Counted from the first letter of the stretch, positions 7,785 to 15,486 are shown. The stretch: DNA of 17,180 bases from Filifactor villosus (GCF_042652965.1 NZ_JBHSHL010000059.1:1-17180); one strand, 5' to 3'. Notes: generated by a model not told the origin, from the sequence alone. Program-made: numbers and translations.

Positions 7785-8576
7785 ATGAAACTTGTATACG
7801 ACCAACATATTCACTCTCGATTTTCCTTTGATTCCAAAGAAGAGATCCTTTCCTATCTCTCCCTATCGGAGGAAAATCCCATTGTAACAACGGAACACCT
7901 GGAATTTCATAATCCTTCGGACAATTACCGAAACAATCTGATCGACTATGACGCTTATCGTTCTCATGTGAAGACTCTCTCCGACAGTTTCGGTCGAAAG
8001 ATCCTCTGCGGTGTCGAGATTGGATACTATGCCCCCGCCACAGACGAGATCTCATCTTATCTGGATAAGAAGGACTTCGACTTGAAACTCCTGTCCGTCC
8101 ATCATAACGACGACTTTGATTTTACGCAGAAGAAGGTCGCTCTTCTTCCTACCGAAACGTTGATTCGAGACTACTACACCTTGATGATTGAAGCCCTCGA
8201 AAGCCCTATTGAAGCAAATGTCTTAGCTCACTTCGATTATGGAGTCCGCCTTGTCGATATAGCCCCCTCCTTATTCAAAGAGAATGCCTCCATTTACTTG
8301 GACAAGATCCTGGATCTTATCATCTCCAAAGAGATGGCTCTCGAGCTCAATACCAAAAGTATGTTTGTCTGCGGAAAAGCTCCCCTGTATGACTTCATGG
8401 TTTCCATGTACTTGGAAAAAGGAGGTCGCCTTTTCACCTTGGGTTCGGATGCTCATCGTTACAACTCCTACTCCTATAAGTTTGAGGAAGTACAGAACTT
8501 TCTCCTTCAGAAGGGAGTAAGAGAAGTTGCATGTTTTGAAAAGGGGAAGCTTTATCTTCAGCCGATCGCGACCTGA
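7785..8576 (+). CDS. PHP-domain phosphoesterase, histidinol-phosphatase (HisJ/HisK) type
   Basis: A 263-residue metal-dependent phosphoesterase of the PHP family. The set of metal-binding residues is complete: H8 and H10 (DQHIHS), E37/H38 (TTEHLEFH), E78 (GVEIG), H106/H107 (SVHH), H149/D151 (AHFDY) and D222/H224 (GSDAH). The length and motif set match HisJ-type histidinol-phosphatases, which dephosphorylate L-histidinol phosphate in histidine synthesis. No other his gene is in the window, so a different phosphoester substrate is possible. The ATG is preceded by AAAGGAG at 7 nt. It is a single-gene unit flanked by repeat copies on both sides. Confidence 0.82.
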   Translation: MKLVYDQHIHSRFSFDSKEEILSYLSLSEENPIVTTEHLEFHNPSDNYRNNLIDYDAYRSHVKTLSDSFGRKILCGVEIGYYAPATDEISSYLDKKDFDLKLLSVHHNDDFDFTQKKVALLPTETLIRDYYTLMIEALESPIEANVLAHFDYGVRLVDIAPSLFKENASIYLDKILDLIISKEMALELNTKSMFVCGKAPLYDFMVSMYLEKGGRLFTLGSDAHRYNSYSYKFEEVQNFLLQKGVREVACFEKGKLYLQPIAT

Positions 8577-8667
8577 TTTTTAGCCCAATCGAGATTCCAC
8601 CCGAAGAAACAACAATCTCCCTCAGGGATCCTGTACAATTCAAAAAAAACAGTACGAAACGGATTTT

Positions 8668-8779
8668 ATACTATTCTTCGATAGAAGTATGATTATATCT
8701 GTTTTGCAACCGCGACATTCGTGTTGTCTTCTATGGAGTGCAAATCGTTGATATCCATTATTCAAAGGAATAGTAGTAT
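8668..8779 (+). repeat. 113-bp foldback repeat (MITE-like), copy 4, divergent subfamily
   Basis: It begins ATACTATTCTTCGATAGAAG and ends AAAGGAATAGTAGTAT. The middle (CGACATTCGTGTTGTCTTC) is shared with the copy at 424-536 and differs from the main subfamily. It lies about 90 bp after the PHP gene. Confidence 0.82.
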
Positions 8780-8937
8780 TATACGAAAAATATATTTTGA
8801 GGGAGAATCTTTCGCGGTCTTGTCTGTAAATCAAGAGGAAAATCAAGGTATAGCGCGATCGCCGTGACAGAGAATACGGATACATGAAATAATCATCAAA
8901 AAAAGAACAGTATTATCGAGCACGATAGGAGATACTC

Positions 8938-10146
8938 ATGAAAAAACTTATAGTTGTCGGCGGAGGTCCCGCAGGTATGATGGCCGCTTTGACCGCCGCA
9001 AAACATGGAGCCGACGTTACCCTGATCGAACAAAACAAAGTCCTGGGAAAAAAACTTTCCCTTACCGGAGGCGGCAGGTGCAACCTGACATCCGCCCTCC
9101 CCATCGAAGAGTTCTTTCCCAAGGTCACCACAAACCCTTTCTTTCTGTACAGTTCCTTCTACAGCTTCGACAACGAAGCTCTGATGAGGATGTTTGAAGA
9201 GCAGGGAGTTGCTCTAAAGACGGAAGGAGCAAAGGTCTATCCCGTCCACGAGAGTGCCGCTAAAATCGTTTCTTTCCTGGAAAGATCCTTGAACGAGAAC
9301 GGTGTAAGGCTACTTCTCAGGGAGAGCCTCCTCGACTTTTCGACTGAAGGAGGAAGTCCCCCTCGCATCTCTCGGGTCAAGACCTCCAAACAGATCCTGA
9401 GAGCCGATGCTCTCATCTTGGCGACGGGAGGAGCCTCCTTCCCTGCGACGGGTTCGGACGGAAAGATCTTCTCCTTGCTGAAATCAAAAGGATTTGTCGT
9501 CACCGATCTTCTTCCCTCCCTTGTTCAGCTCTTTACCCGAAGAGACTTCTCCTCCCTCGCCGGAGTGTCCGTGCCCAAGGTGAAACTAAGCTGTGTTTTG
9601 GGAAAGAAGAAAGCATCGACCTTCGGGGATCTGCTTTTTACACAGAAGGGAGTAAGCGGTCCTTGCGTGATGGATATGAGCAGTTATCTCACGAAGGAAG
9701 CTCCGGACGAAGTCCTTCTGCGTATCGACTTCCTCCCTGAGCTTAAGACCTCCGAGCTGTCGGATCTTCTTTTTTCTTCATCACCGAAACACCTTTCCAC
9801 CTTGTTGGCGAAAGTTCTTCCTTCCAGACTGGCAAAATTCCTTATGGAGGACTTTGATGTCAAAGACAAGTTCAACCTCTCCAAGGAGGAAAGGAAGGCG
9901 ATCACGGATCTCGTCAAAGACTTCCCCCTCACGCTCGAGGGCTACGGAAGCCTGAAGGAGGCTATTGTTACTAAGGGGGGATTAGATGTCCGCGAAGTGT
10001 CTTCTTCCACCATGGAAACCAAGAGAATCAAAAACCTCTACTTTGCGGGAGAATGTCTGGATCTGGATGCCTTGACGGGAGGATACAACCTTCAGATCGC
10101 TTTTTCGACAGGCTATCTTGCAGGTCTTTGTGCAAGTCAAGGATGA
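8938..10146 (+). CDS. NAD(P)/FAD-dependent oxidoreductase, BaiN/HI0933 family
   Basis: A cytoplasmic flavoprotein of 402 residues. The N-terminal dinucleotide-binding motif is VVGGGPAGMMAA (GGGPAG at 8-13) with the acidic E31 at the end of the second strand (TLIEQN). The family signature LTGGGRCNLT follows (GGGRCN at 44-49). The C-terminal FAD-closing block YFAGECLDLDALTGGYNLQ is at about 368-386. Members are annotated as aminoacetone-oxidase-like or HI0933-like flavoproteins. BaiN of gut clostridia is proposed to reduce bile-acid intermediates, but most homologues lack a proven substrate, and no bile-acid genes are seen here. Start ATG 8938 has AGGAG 6 nt upstream. It is a single-gene unit. 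Confidence 0.87.
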   Translation: MKKLIVVGGGPAGMMAALTAAKHGADVTLIEQNKVLGKKLSLTGGGRCNLTSALPIEEFFPKVTTNPFFLYSSFYSFDNEALMRMFEEQGVALKTEGAKVYPVHESAAKIVSFLERSLNENGVRLLLRESLLDFSTEGGSPPRISRVKTSKQILRADALILATGGASFPATGSDGKIFSLLKSKGFVVTDLLPSLVQLFTRRDFSSLAGVSVPKVKLSCVLGKKKASTFGDLLFTQKGVSGPCVMDMSSYLTKEAPDEVLLRIDFLPELKTSELSDLLFSSSPKHLSTLLAKVLPSRLAKFLMEDFDVKDKFNLSKEERKAITDLVKDFPLTLEGYGSLKEAIVTKGGLDVREVSSSTMETKRIKNLYFAGECLDLDALTGGYNLQIAFSTGYLAGLCASQG

Positions 10147-10286
10147 TACCGTATAATCCTCAAAAACACGGTAAATTCTATTTCACACGAAGAATAGAGT
10201 GTTTGGAAACGTTGATTTTACAATACCTCTATCTCCTGTAGCACAACAGTAACAGAACGATGTTCCTCTGTCCGGTGTTTTTTTAA

Positions 10287-10388
10287 TACTATTCTTTGAT
10301 CGAAGTTTGAAAATAGCCGTCTTACAATTCACAAAAGGCCGTTTTATACTTTCTTGGATTGAGATACCGCACCTTCAGGAACGGTATA
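10287..10388 (+). repeat. Decayed repeat copy (left end recognisable)
   Basis: ATACTATTCTTTGATCGAAG at 10287 matches the left end of the divergent repeat subfamily over about 20 bases, but no clear TAGTAT right end lies 113 bp away. The right boundary is arbitrary. Confidence 0.35.
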
Positions 10389-10513
10389 AGTGCAAAAAAC
10401 GACCGATGGTTTGTAAAAGAAAAGTCATCCGAACAAGGATGAAAAGAAGAGCGGTGTCAATACTGATGAAATGCAGACCGTCGACACTTTAAACAAATCA
10501 AAATACAACACTT

Positions 10514-10626
10514 ATACTATTCTTCGTTTAAAATGTCAGGCGGACAGTATATGTTTGTCGAAAACATTTTGAGTAATCGTAGAATTCAAAATTTCACGAC
10601 CGGACAATTTTAATGGATGATAGTAT
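10514..10626 (+). repeat. 113-bp repeat, highly diverged copy 5
   Basis: It starts ATACTATTCTTCG and ends GGATGATAGTAT, exactly 113 bp, the length of the other copies, but the interior has almost no obvious identity to them. It ends 27 bp before the aminopeptidase ATG, so it lies in that gene's promoter or leader region. Confidence 0.5.
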
Positions 10627-10653
10627 TATATTCAAAAAAAGGAGGCCCTCATT

Positions 10654-11715
10654 ATGGGATTACCGCAACACTACAGACAGGGAAGATTTCCGACAGGGGA
10701 ACGCAACCTTATCACGGATGTCAAGGGAGTTCTTGTCGGACATACCACCTTGGACAACAAAGAAGTCCAGACAGGTGTTACCGCCATCCTTCCCCACCGG
10801 GGAGATTTGTTTCACGAGAAACTTATCTGTGCAAGTTATGTGATCAACGGCTTCGGAAAGTCCTGCGGACTTGTACAGCTCGATGAACTTGGAACCTTGG
10901 AGAGTCCAATTGTCTTGACCAACACACTTTCGGTAGGTACCGCTCTTTGTGCAACGACGAAGTATATGCTTTCCAAACATGAAGATATCGGAGGCAGAGC
11001 CGGCACGGTCAACTGTGTAATCGGAGAATGCAACGACGGCTATCTCAACGATATCCGAGGGATGAACGTAAAAGAGGAGGATGTCCTCTCCGCCATCGAA
11101 GCATCGTCTTCCTCCTTTGAGGAAGGCTCGGTGGGAGCCGGCCGGGGAATGGTATGTATGGGACTCAAAGGAGGAATAGGCTCTTCTTCCAGGTGTATCC
11201 TCATAGACAAACACACCTATACGATGGGAGTGCTTGTACTGAACAACTTTGGGGAGGCGGGCCATCTCTTGATCCACGGTCGCAAGGTCGGAGAAGAGAC
11301 CCTTGAAGCCTTGGAAAGGAAGAAAAACGCTTATCGGGAGGCGGACAAAGGTTCGATCATGATCATACTTGCCACCGACCTTCCCCTGATGCACAATCAG
11401 TTGCAACGTCTTGCCAAGAGAACTGTTCACGGTCTTGCCCGAACAGGATCTTACAGCGGTCATGGAAGTGGAGATATCGCCATTGCCTTCTCTACCGCCA
11501 ATCGGATTATCCACGAGAATGAAGAGTCACTTCAAACCATAACTGCGCTTTCCGATTCCAAACTTGACCCTGTGTTTTCCGCCGTGGTCGAATGTACGGA
11601 AGAAGCTATCTTAAGCAGTCTCTTTCATGCACAGACCGTGACAGGACACAGGGAACACCGAATCTTTGCCTTGAGCGAAGTCTACGATTGGAAGTCGGAT
11701 AAAGACAGATCCTGA
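10654..11715 (+). CDS. P1 family (S58) self-processing aminopeptidase, DmpA/BapA-like
   Basis: An N-terminal-nucleophile hydrolase of 353 residues. Family members cleave themselves into alpha and beta chains, exposing a Ser or Thr that removes N-terminal L-, D- or beta-amino acids from small peptides. The predicted cleavage site is G233-S234 in ADKGSIMIILATDLPL, matching the DmpA Gly-Ser junction. Other family blocks are ITDVKGVLVGHTT near the N-terminus, NTLSVGTALCA (about 90-100), GSVGAGRGMVCMGLKGGIG (about 158-176) and GVLVLNNFG (192-200). There is no signal peptide, so it is probably cytoplasmic. ATG 10654 is preceded by AAAGGAGG at 8 nt. It is a single-gene unit whose natural substrate cannot be deduced. 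Confidence 0.9.
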   Translation: MGLPQHYRQGRFPTGERNLITDVKGVLVGHTTLDNKEVQTGVTAILPHRGDLFHEKLICASYVINGFGKSCGLVQLDELGTLESPIVLTNTLSVGTALCATTKYMLSKHEDIGGRAGTVNCVIGECNDGYLNDIRGMNVKEEDVLSAIEASSSSFEEGSVGAGRGMVCMGLKGGIGSSSRCILIDKHTYTMGVLVLNNFGEAGHLLIHGRKVGEETLEALERKKNAYREADKGSIMIILATDLPLMHNQLQRLAKRTVHGLARTGSYSGHGSGDIAIAFSTANRIIHENEESLQTITALSDSKLDPVFSAVVECTEEAILSSLFHAQTVTGHREHRIFALSEVYDWKSDKDRS

Positions 11716-11819
11716 AACTGATATCTGCCGGTATCAACACCCTTTATTCTACGGGCGATCAGGTAGATTTTTGTATTTGCAGACGTGGATACAGCCATAC
11801 TTCTCTCGAAGAATTGTAT
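11707..11819 (-). repeat. Decayed repeat copy, inverted
   Basis: Bases 11788-11819 (GATACAGCCATACTTCTCTC and onward to TTGTAT) align with the reverse complement of the repeat's left 32 bases. The other end would fall near 11707, overlapping the aminopeptidase stop codon, but it is barely recognisable. Confidence 0.4.
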
Positions 11820-11848
11820 GGAAGCTGAACAAACTATCCATACAATAA

Positions 11849-11895
11849 GGGGGACAGAACTTCAAACATCTGCCTGAAGTTTGTCCCCTCTTTTT
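11849..11895 (+). terminator. Rho-independent terminator after the aminopeptidase gene
   Basis: GGGGACAGAACTTCA pairs with TGAAGTTTGTCCCC across a 10-nt loop and is followed by TCTTTTT. It lies between two convergent genes, and its T-run touches the stop codon of the YhcG gene, so it may block transcription from both sides, although the minus-strand side has no T-run. Confidence 0.85.
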
Positions 11896-12914
11896 CAATC
11901 CTCTGTATCCGATTTCAGTTTTTCCTCCAAAGCTTCTCCGATTTCATATTCACTAATGCCTATGGGTTGGCTGACTCCGTCGAGGGAGTACTGTGCAATA
12001 AGATTGTCCTTGCTTTTGCAGATCAGAATCCCTATGGTCTGATTGTCCCTCTCCGTCTTGATATCCCTATCGATGGCCGAAGCATAGAAACTCAGCTTTC
12101 CTATAAATTCAGGTTTAAAGTCCTCCATTTTAATTTGGACCACCACATAAGAATGAAGTTTTACATGATAGAATAATAAGTCCGCAAAAAACTCTCTTTG
12201 TCCTACCTTCAAGGCGACCTTTTGCCCAATATAAGAAAAACCGCCGAGTTCCAAAAACAACTCAACCACTTTTTTTGCGATCAATGTCTCAACGTCATCC
12301 TCATCGATATCCTTGGTTTTAGGAAGAAGGTCAATCTTACACGGAGTTTTCAAAAACCCTCTTGCAAACTCTGTATTCTCCTTGGGAAGCCTTTGATCGA
12401 AATTAAAGACCGCATCCCCTCCCTGTTCATACAAACCGCTGTCGATTCGATTCTCCAACACATCGGGACTCCATTCGTTCGAGATGGTCTCCTTTGTATA
12501 AAAAAGAGCCTCCCCCACGTTTTGGCACTTACTCATAATCTTCAGGTTATGCTCCCAAGGAATACTTGTAATCAGGGATTCCACATCTTCCAACTTCTCC
12601 GTAACCTTTGACGAGATTTCCTCCGCGCTGTGCATCTTATACCAATTTCTTATGCTTTGGATGGAAAAACCCTCCATATCGGGGAACTCTTCTTCCAAAT
12701 CCTTACAGAGAGCAGGAATGAATTCCTTCCCCCAAAAATGTTTCTTTTGCTTGGATACGATCTCCCGACCGAAGTACCAGTACAAGTCCAAGAGTTGATA
12801 ATTCACTTCCAGTGCCGCCTTAAACTGATTGTCCGCAATCTTCTCCTTGAGATTTGCGACCAGTTTCTTGTAGTCCTTATTTTGCGTTATGTCAGTTTCA
12901 TACTTTTTTGGCAT
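11895..12914 (-). CDS. YhcG-type PDDEXK nuclease-domain protein (DUF1016)
   Basis: A 339-residue protein with the two DUF1016 parts: an N-terminal helical region (about 15-170, containing LYWYFGREIV and SIQSIRNWYKMH) and a C-terminal PD-(D/E)XK nuclease-like domain (about 185-325, FSYIGQKVALKVG, FFADLLFYH, FKPEFIGKLSFY, IGILICKSK, QPIGISEYE). In the nuclease motif D245 is present, but the usual 'V-V-I-E-L-K' reads V-V-V-Q-I-K, so Q260 replaces the catalytic Glu while K262 is kept. The family is associated with restriction-modification loci, phage defence and DNA repair, but no such genes are adjacent. ATG 12914 has GAGGAG 5 nt upstream. The gene is convergent with the aminopeptidase gene. Confidence 0.88.
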   Translation of the reverse strand: MPKKYETDITQNKDYKKLVANLKEKIADNQFKAALEVNYQLLDLYWYFGREIVSKQKKHFWGKEFIPALCKDLEEEFPDMEGFSIQSIRNWYKMHSAEEISSKVTEKLEDVESLITSIPWEHNLKIMSKCQNVGEALFYTKETISNEWSPDVLENRIDSGLYEQGGDAVFNFDQRLPKENTEFARGFLKTPCKIDLLPKTKDIDEDDVETLIAKKVVELFLELGGFSYIGQKVALKVGQREFFADLLFYHVKLHSYVVVQIKMEDFKPEFIGKLSFYASAIDRDIKTERDNQTIGILICKSKDNLIAQYSLDGVSQPIGISEYEIGEALEEKLKSDTED

Positions 12915-13264
12915 TGCAACTCCTCACTTTCCATATCTCAATAGTTTATTCTATCGACAAGGATGTCTTCCGATATCAAAACAATCCTCGATGATATCAA
13001 CAATCATTCCTTCGCTCAACTTATGATCCGCCTGTAATCATAAACGCTATAGAGGCTCAATGTTGCCGTCTCAACAGAAGGTACAACAGCGGGAATATAG
13101 TCCATACCCATTACATATTCCACGGAAAATTCTGATTATAGTTAGTAGTATAAAGCATATATTCAATTAAGTAAAGAAACCCTAATATATTCCACCGTTT
13201 TTCCACCAACTTGCCGGCGGACAAACAAAAGAGTCGCCCTATCAGGAACGACTCGATATGTGTA
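12915..13264. other. Intergenic spacer, no gene seen
   Basis: About 350 bases between the YhcG start and a repeat copy hold no convincing gene. Bases about 13061-13152 end in GTTAGTAGTAT and contain TCAACAGAAGGTA, which may be a strongly decayed copy of the intergenic repeat. Confidence 0.4.
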
Positions 13265-13377
13265 ATACTGTTTTTCAATAGAAGTATGGATATATCTATT
13301 TTTCGATGACGAAAAACTATATTGTCTTCTATGGCTCACAGATTGTTTATATCCACTATTCAAAAGAATAGTAGTAT
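13265..13377 (+). repeat. 113-bp foldback repeat (MITE-like), copy 6, main subfamily
   Basis: A near-consensus copy from ATACTGTTTTTCAATAGAAG to AAAGAATAGTAGTAT, with GGATATA/TATATCC arms and a perfect TTTTTCG-ATGA-CGAAAAA central hairpin. It ends only 6 bp from the amidase stop codon, so any amidase transcript reads straight into it. Confidence 0.92.
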
Positions 13378-13383
13378 AATACT

Positions 13384-14121
13384 TTATTTCTGATTCTTAT
13401 ATTCGATCAAAGCACTTGCCACAGCCGAAACAAGTTTCTTTTGATACTCTTCCGTCTGCATGATCTTATCGTCTTTCTTGTTTGACATAAAGCCCATTTC
13501 CAAGATAATAACGGGAACTTTCGACCAGTTAAATCCGGTGATATCCGAACGCTTTGACAGCCCTCTGGACTTGATCTCCCCACAGTTATGCGCAATTTTC
13601 TTGTCCAAGATCTTTGCAAAGGAAGTACTCTTTTTTTGGATCTTCTCCGTATACTTACCCGAAGGTACCAAGATACTGTAGCCGTTTATCTTACTATCGT
13701 CCGCACCGTCCGCATGTAATCGGAGTACCATATCGCAGTCCGCCTCGTTACAAATCTTCGCCCTTTCGATATTACTGATATCCACTTCCGCCTTTTCTCT
13801 GGTCATTACAACAGTAGCGCCCATAGACTCCAATTTTTCTTTAAGTTTCAAACCCACTTGAAGGTTCAAAACATGCTCCGGCACCTTAGAAAATCGTCCT
13901 GTGGTACCGGAAGTCACCTTCGCCTTCATCTTAGTAGAATTTGGAGCAATAGGCTCCTTCTTGCTGTTACCCTTCAATTGATGACCCGGATCTATACCGA
14001 CCGTCATCCCCTTCAAAGGCTTGGTCTCTTCTTTTGTCGCGTAGGAGAAGCTCCCTAAAAAAAGAGAAAGACAAAGAAAAACTATGGAGAGCTTAAAAAG
14101 TTTTTTTTGTGAGGTTTTCAT
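13384..14121 (-). CDS. Secreted N-acetylmuramoyl-L-alanine amidase (Amidase_3)
   Basis: A zinc-dependent peptidoglycan amidase that cuts the bond between N-acetylmuramic acid and L-alanine, used in cell separation, wall turnover or spore-related lysis. The protein has 245 residues. A signal peptide covers about residues 1-28 (KKLFK, hydrophobic LSIVFLCLSLFLGSF, cleavage near SYA). The catalytic domain runs from 38 to the end, with the zinc-ligand set H47 (GIDPGHQ), E82 (PEHVLNLQ) and H136 (RLHADG), and the catalytic E208 (ILEMGFMSN). There is no separate wall-binding domain, so it is a minimal secreted enzyme. AAAGGATGG precedes ATG 14121. An eight-A tract spans codons 5-7 and could be prone to slippage, though nothing shows phase variation. 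A repeat copy follows directly after the stop. Confidence 0.92.
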   Translation of the reverse strand: MKTSQKKLFKLSIVFLCLSLFLGSFSYATKEETKPLKGMTVGIDPGHQLKGNSKKEPIAPNSTKMKAKVTSGTTGRFSKVPEHVLNLQVGLKLKEKLESMGATVVMTREKAEVDISNIERAKICNEADCDMVLRLHADGADDSKINGYSILVPSGKYTEKIQKKSTSFAKILDKKIAHNCGEIKSRGLSKRSDITGFNWSKVPVIILEMGFMSNKKDDKIMQTEEYQKKLVSAVASALIEYKNQK

Positions 14122-14166
14122 TCTACCATCCTTTCAGTCTAAAAATTTTTCCAACCCGATATGTTC

Positions 14167-14268
14167 ATACTATTCTCCGCTGAGGTGTAAAAGCGTTCAC
14201 AACCACAAACAAAAAATCATTGCCTCCCCAATAAAATACAGCTATTGAGTCAAGAGTTCAAAGAGTAT
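14167..14268 (+). repeat. Decayed repeat copy upstream of the amidase gene
   Basis: ATACTATTCTCCGCTGAGGT at 14167 resembles the left end of the divergent subfamily, and GTTCAAAGAGTAT ending at 14268 resembles the right end. The interior is not recognisable. It lies about 45 bp upstream of the amidase start. Confidence 0.4.
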
Positions 14269-14605
14269 CACAAACGGATTGAAGTTGTCTACACTCAAGT
14301 ATATCTCAAATAAAAGATTTTATCAAAATATTTTAGCCTAAAATCCAAGTTTGTAAAGGGAAGGACATATTTCAGCGTTTACACTAAATCTATGTCATTG
14401 GATTTTATGAAGTATGAGATCAACTTATTGTCAAAAATCATCCGTTCCGGATTTCTTACATTTTGACGGTTAACGTTATGATAGAGGAGCCTAAGCAAAG
14501 AGCGCACAAAGGCAAATTTATGATTTTCACTCCGGTTAATAAAATACTAAAGCTTTGTCAAATCAAGAATTCCAAAAACTTCATCCTTCGTGCAAAAGTG
14601 GTCTT
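14269..14605. other. Intergenic spacer, no gene seen
   Basis: AT-rich sequence without a plausible gene. It holds one 9-bp inverted repeat, AAAATCCAA (14340-14348) and TTGGATTTT (14398-14406), of unknown meaning. Confidence 0.5.
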
Positions 14606-14718
14606 ATACTATTTTTCAATAGAAATGTGGATATATCTATTTTTCGATGACGAAAAACTATGTTGTCTTCTATGGCTCACAGATTGTTTATATCCGCTAT
14701 TCAAAAGAATAGTAGTAT
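14606..14718 (+). repeat. 113-bp foldback repeat (MITE-like), copy 7, main subfamily
   Basis: It runs from ATACTATTTTTCAATAGAAA to AAAGAATAGTAGTAT and is nearly identical to the copy at 13265-13377, including the central TTTTTCG-ATGA-CGAAAAA hairpin. It lies 41 bp beyond the tRNA-array terminator. Confidence 0.92.
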
Positions 14719-14759
14719 TATGCCGATTTTCAATTTATTAGATATCTCCCTAATACAGA

Positions 14760-14789
14760 AAAAGACATCTTTAGATAAAGATGTCTTTT
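14760..14789 (-). terminator. Terminator at the end of the tRNA array
   Basis: A perfect 13-bp inverted repeat AAAAGACATCTTT / AAAGATGTCTTTT with a 4-nt loop starts 4 bp after the 3' end of tRNA-Arg(CCT). On the minus strand it ends in five T. Confidence 0.85.
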
Positions 14790-14792
14790 CAA

Positions 14793-14868
14793 TGGTGCAC
14801 CCGAAAGGATTCGAACCTCCGACTCACAGTTTAGGAAACTGCAGCTCTATCCCCTGAGCTACGGGTGC
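14793..14868 (-). tRNA. tRNA-Arg(CCT)
   Basis: Acceptor GCACCCG/CGGGTGC, D-stem GCTC/GAGC, anticodon loop TTCCTAA, encoded CCA. It reads AGG codons. It is separated from the rest of the array by a terminator at 14885-14923. Confidence 0.95.
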
Positions 14869-14884
14869 AAAAAATAAAACTTAA

Positions 14885-14923
14885 GAAAAAAGCTCTTACA
14901 GATAAAGATATACTGAAAGAGCT
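14885..14923 (-). terminator. Terminator-like hairpin inside the tRNA array
   Basis: On the minus strand AGCTCTT and AAGAGCT form a 7-bp stem around a 19-nt loop, followed by a run of T. It lies between tRNA-Cys and tRNA-Arg(CCT), so it should reduce or end transcription before the last tRNA. Confidence 0.65.
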
Positions 14924-14928
14924 CTAAT

Positions 14929-15002
14929 TGGAGGCGACAACCGGATTTGAACCGATGATAAAGGAGTTGCAGTCCTCTGCCTTACCACTTGGCTATGTCG
15001 CC
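14929..15002 (-). tRNA. tRNA-Cys(GCA)
   Basis: Acceptor GGCGACA/TGTCGCC, anticodon loop CTGCAAC, discriminator T (U), encoded CCA. Confidence 0.95.
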
Positions 15003-15009
15003 ACAAATA

Positions 15010-15087
15010 TGGGGTGAATAGTGGGAATCGAACCCACGACCTCTAGAGCCACAATCTAGCGCTCTAACCAACTGAGCTATACCCACC
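15010..15087 (-). tRNA. tRNA-His(GTG)
   Basis: Acceptor GTGGGTA/TATTCAC, anticodon loop TTGTGGC, discriminator C and a genomically encoded extra 5' G (G-1), both identity elements of tRNA-His. CCA is encoded. Confidence 0.95.
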
Positions 15088-15139
15088 ATATTTAAAAAAA
15101 AGAAAGGCGTCCACCAATATGTTCTGACCATCTAATTCA

Positions 15140-15216
15140 TGGTGGGCCTTCAGGGACTCGAACCCCGGACCTACCGGTTATGAGCCGGGCGCTCTAACCA
15201 ACTGAGCTAAAGGCCC
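15140..15216 (-). tRNA. tRNA with CAT anticodon, probably Ile2 (lysidine type), else Met
   Basis: Acceptor GGGCCTT/AAGGCCC, anticodon loop CTCATAA, CCA encoded. Separate initiator and elongator Met tRNAs with CAT are present in the same array, and this body (GGxCCxTTAGCTCAG) resembles tRNA-Ile2, whose C34 is changed to lysidine by TilS. That identity is inferred. Confidence 0.85.
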
Positions 15217-15224
15217 CAAAAAAG

Positions 15225-15301
15225 TGGTAGCGGCAATAAGATTCGAACTTATGACCTTTCGGGTATGAACCGAACGCTCTAACCAACTAAGCTATGCCGC
15301 C
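15225..15301 (-). tRNA. tRNA-Met(CAT), elongator
   Basis: Acceptor GGCGGCA/TGCCGCT, anticodon loop TTCATAC, as in Firmicutes elongator Met tRNAs. CCA is encoded. Confidence 0.93.
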
Positions 15302-15309
15302 ACATTTCA

Positions 15310-15385
<76 letters not shown>

Positions 15386-15396
15386 ATTATGCAGAA

Positions 15397-15486
<90 letters not shown>

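Noticed and set aside
10660..11514. Minus-strand 284-codon frame in the aminopeptidase region
   Set aside because: It is antisense to a complete P1-family peptidase with good motifs and a strong ribosome binding site.
424..14718. CRISPR array as explanation for the repeats
   Set aside because: The copies are about 113 bp, kilobases apart and in both orientations, with no regular spacers and no cas genes.
15088..15139. CCACCA/TGGTGG pairing with a T-run after tRNA-Ile2/Met as a terminator
   Set aside because: The left arm is the tRNA's own CCA end, the loop is long, and the stem is only 6 bp, so it is unlikely to compete with tRNA folding.
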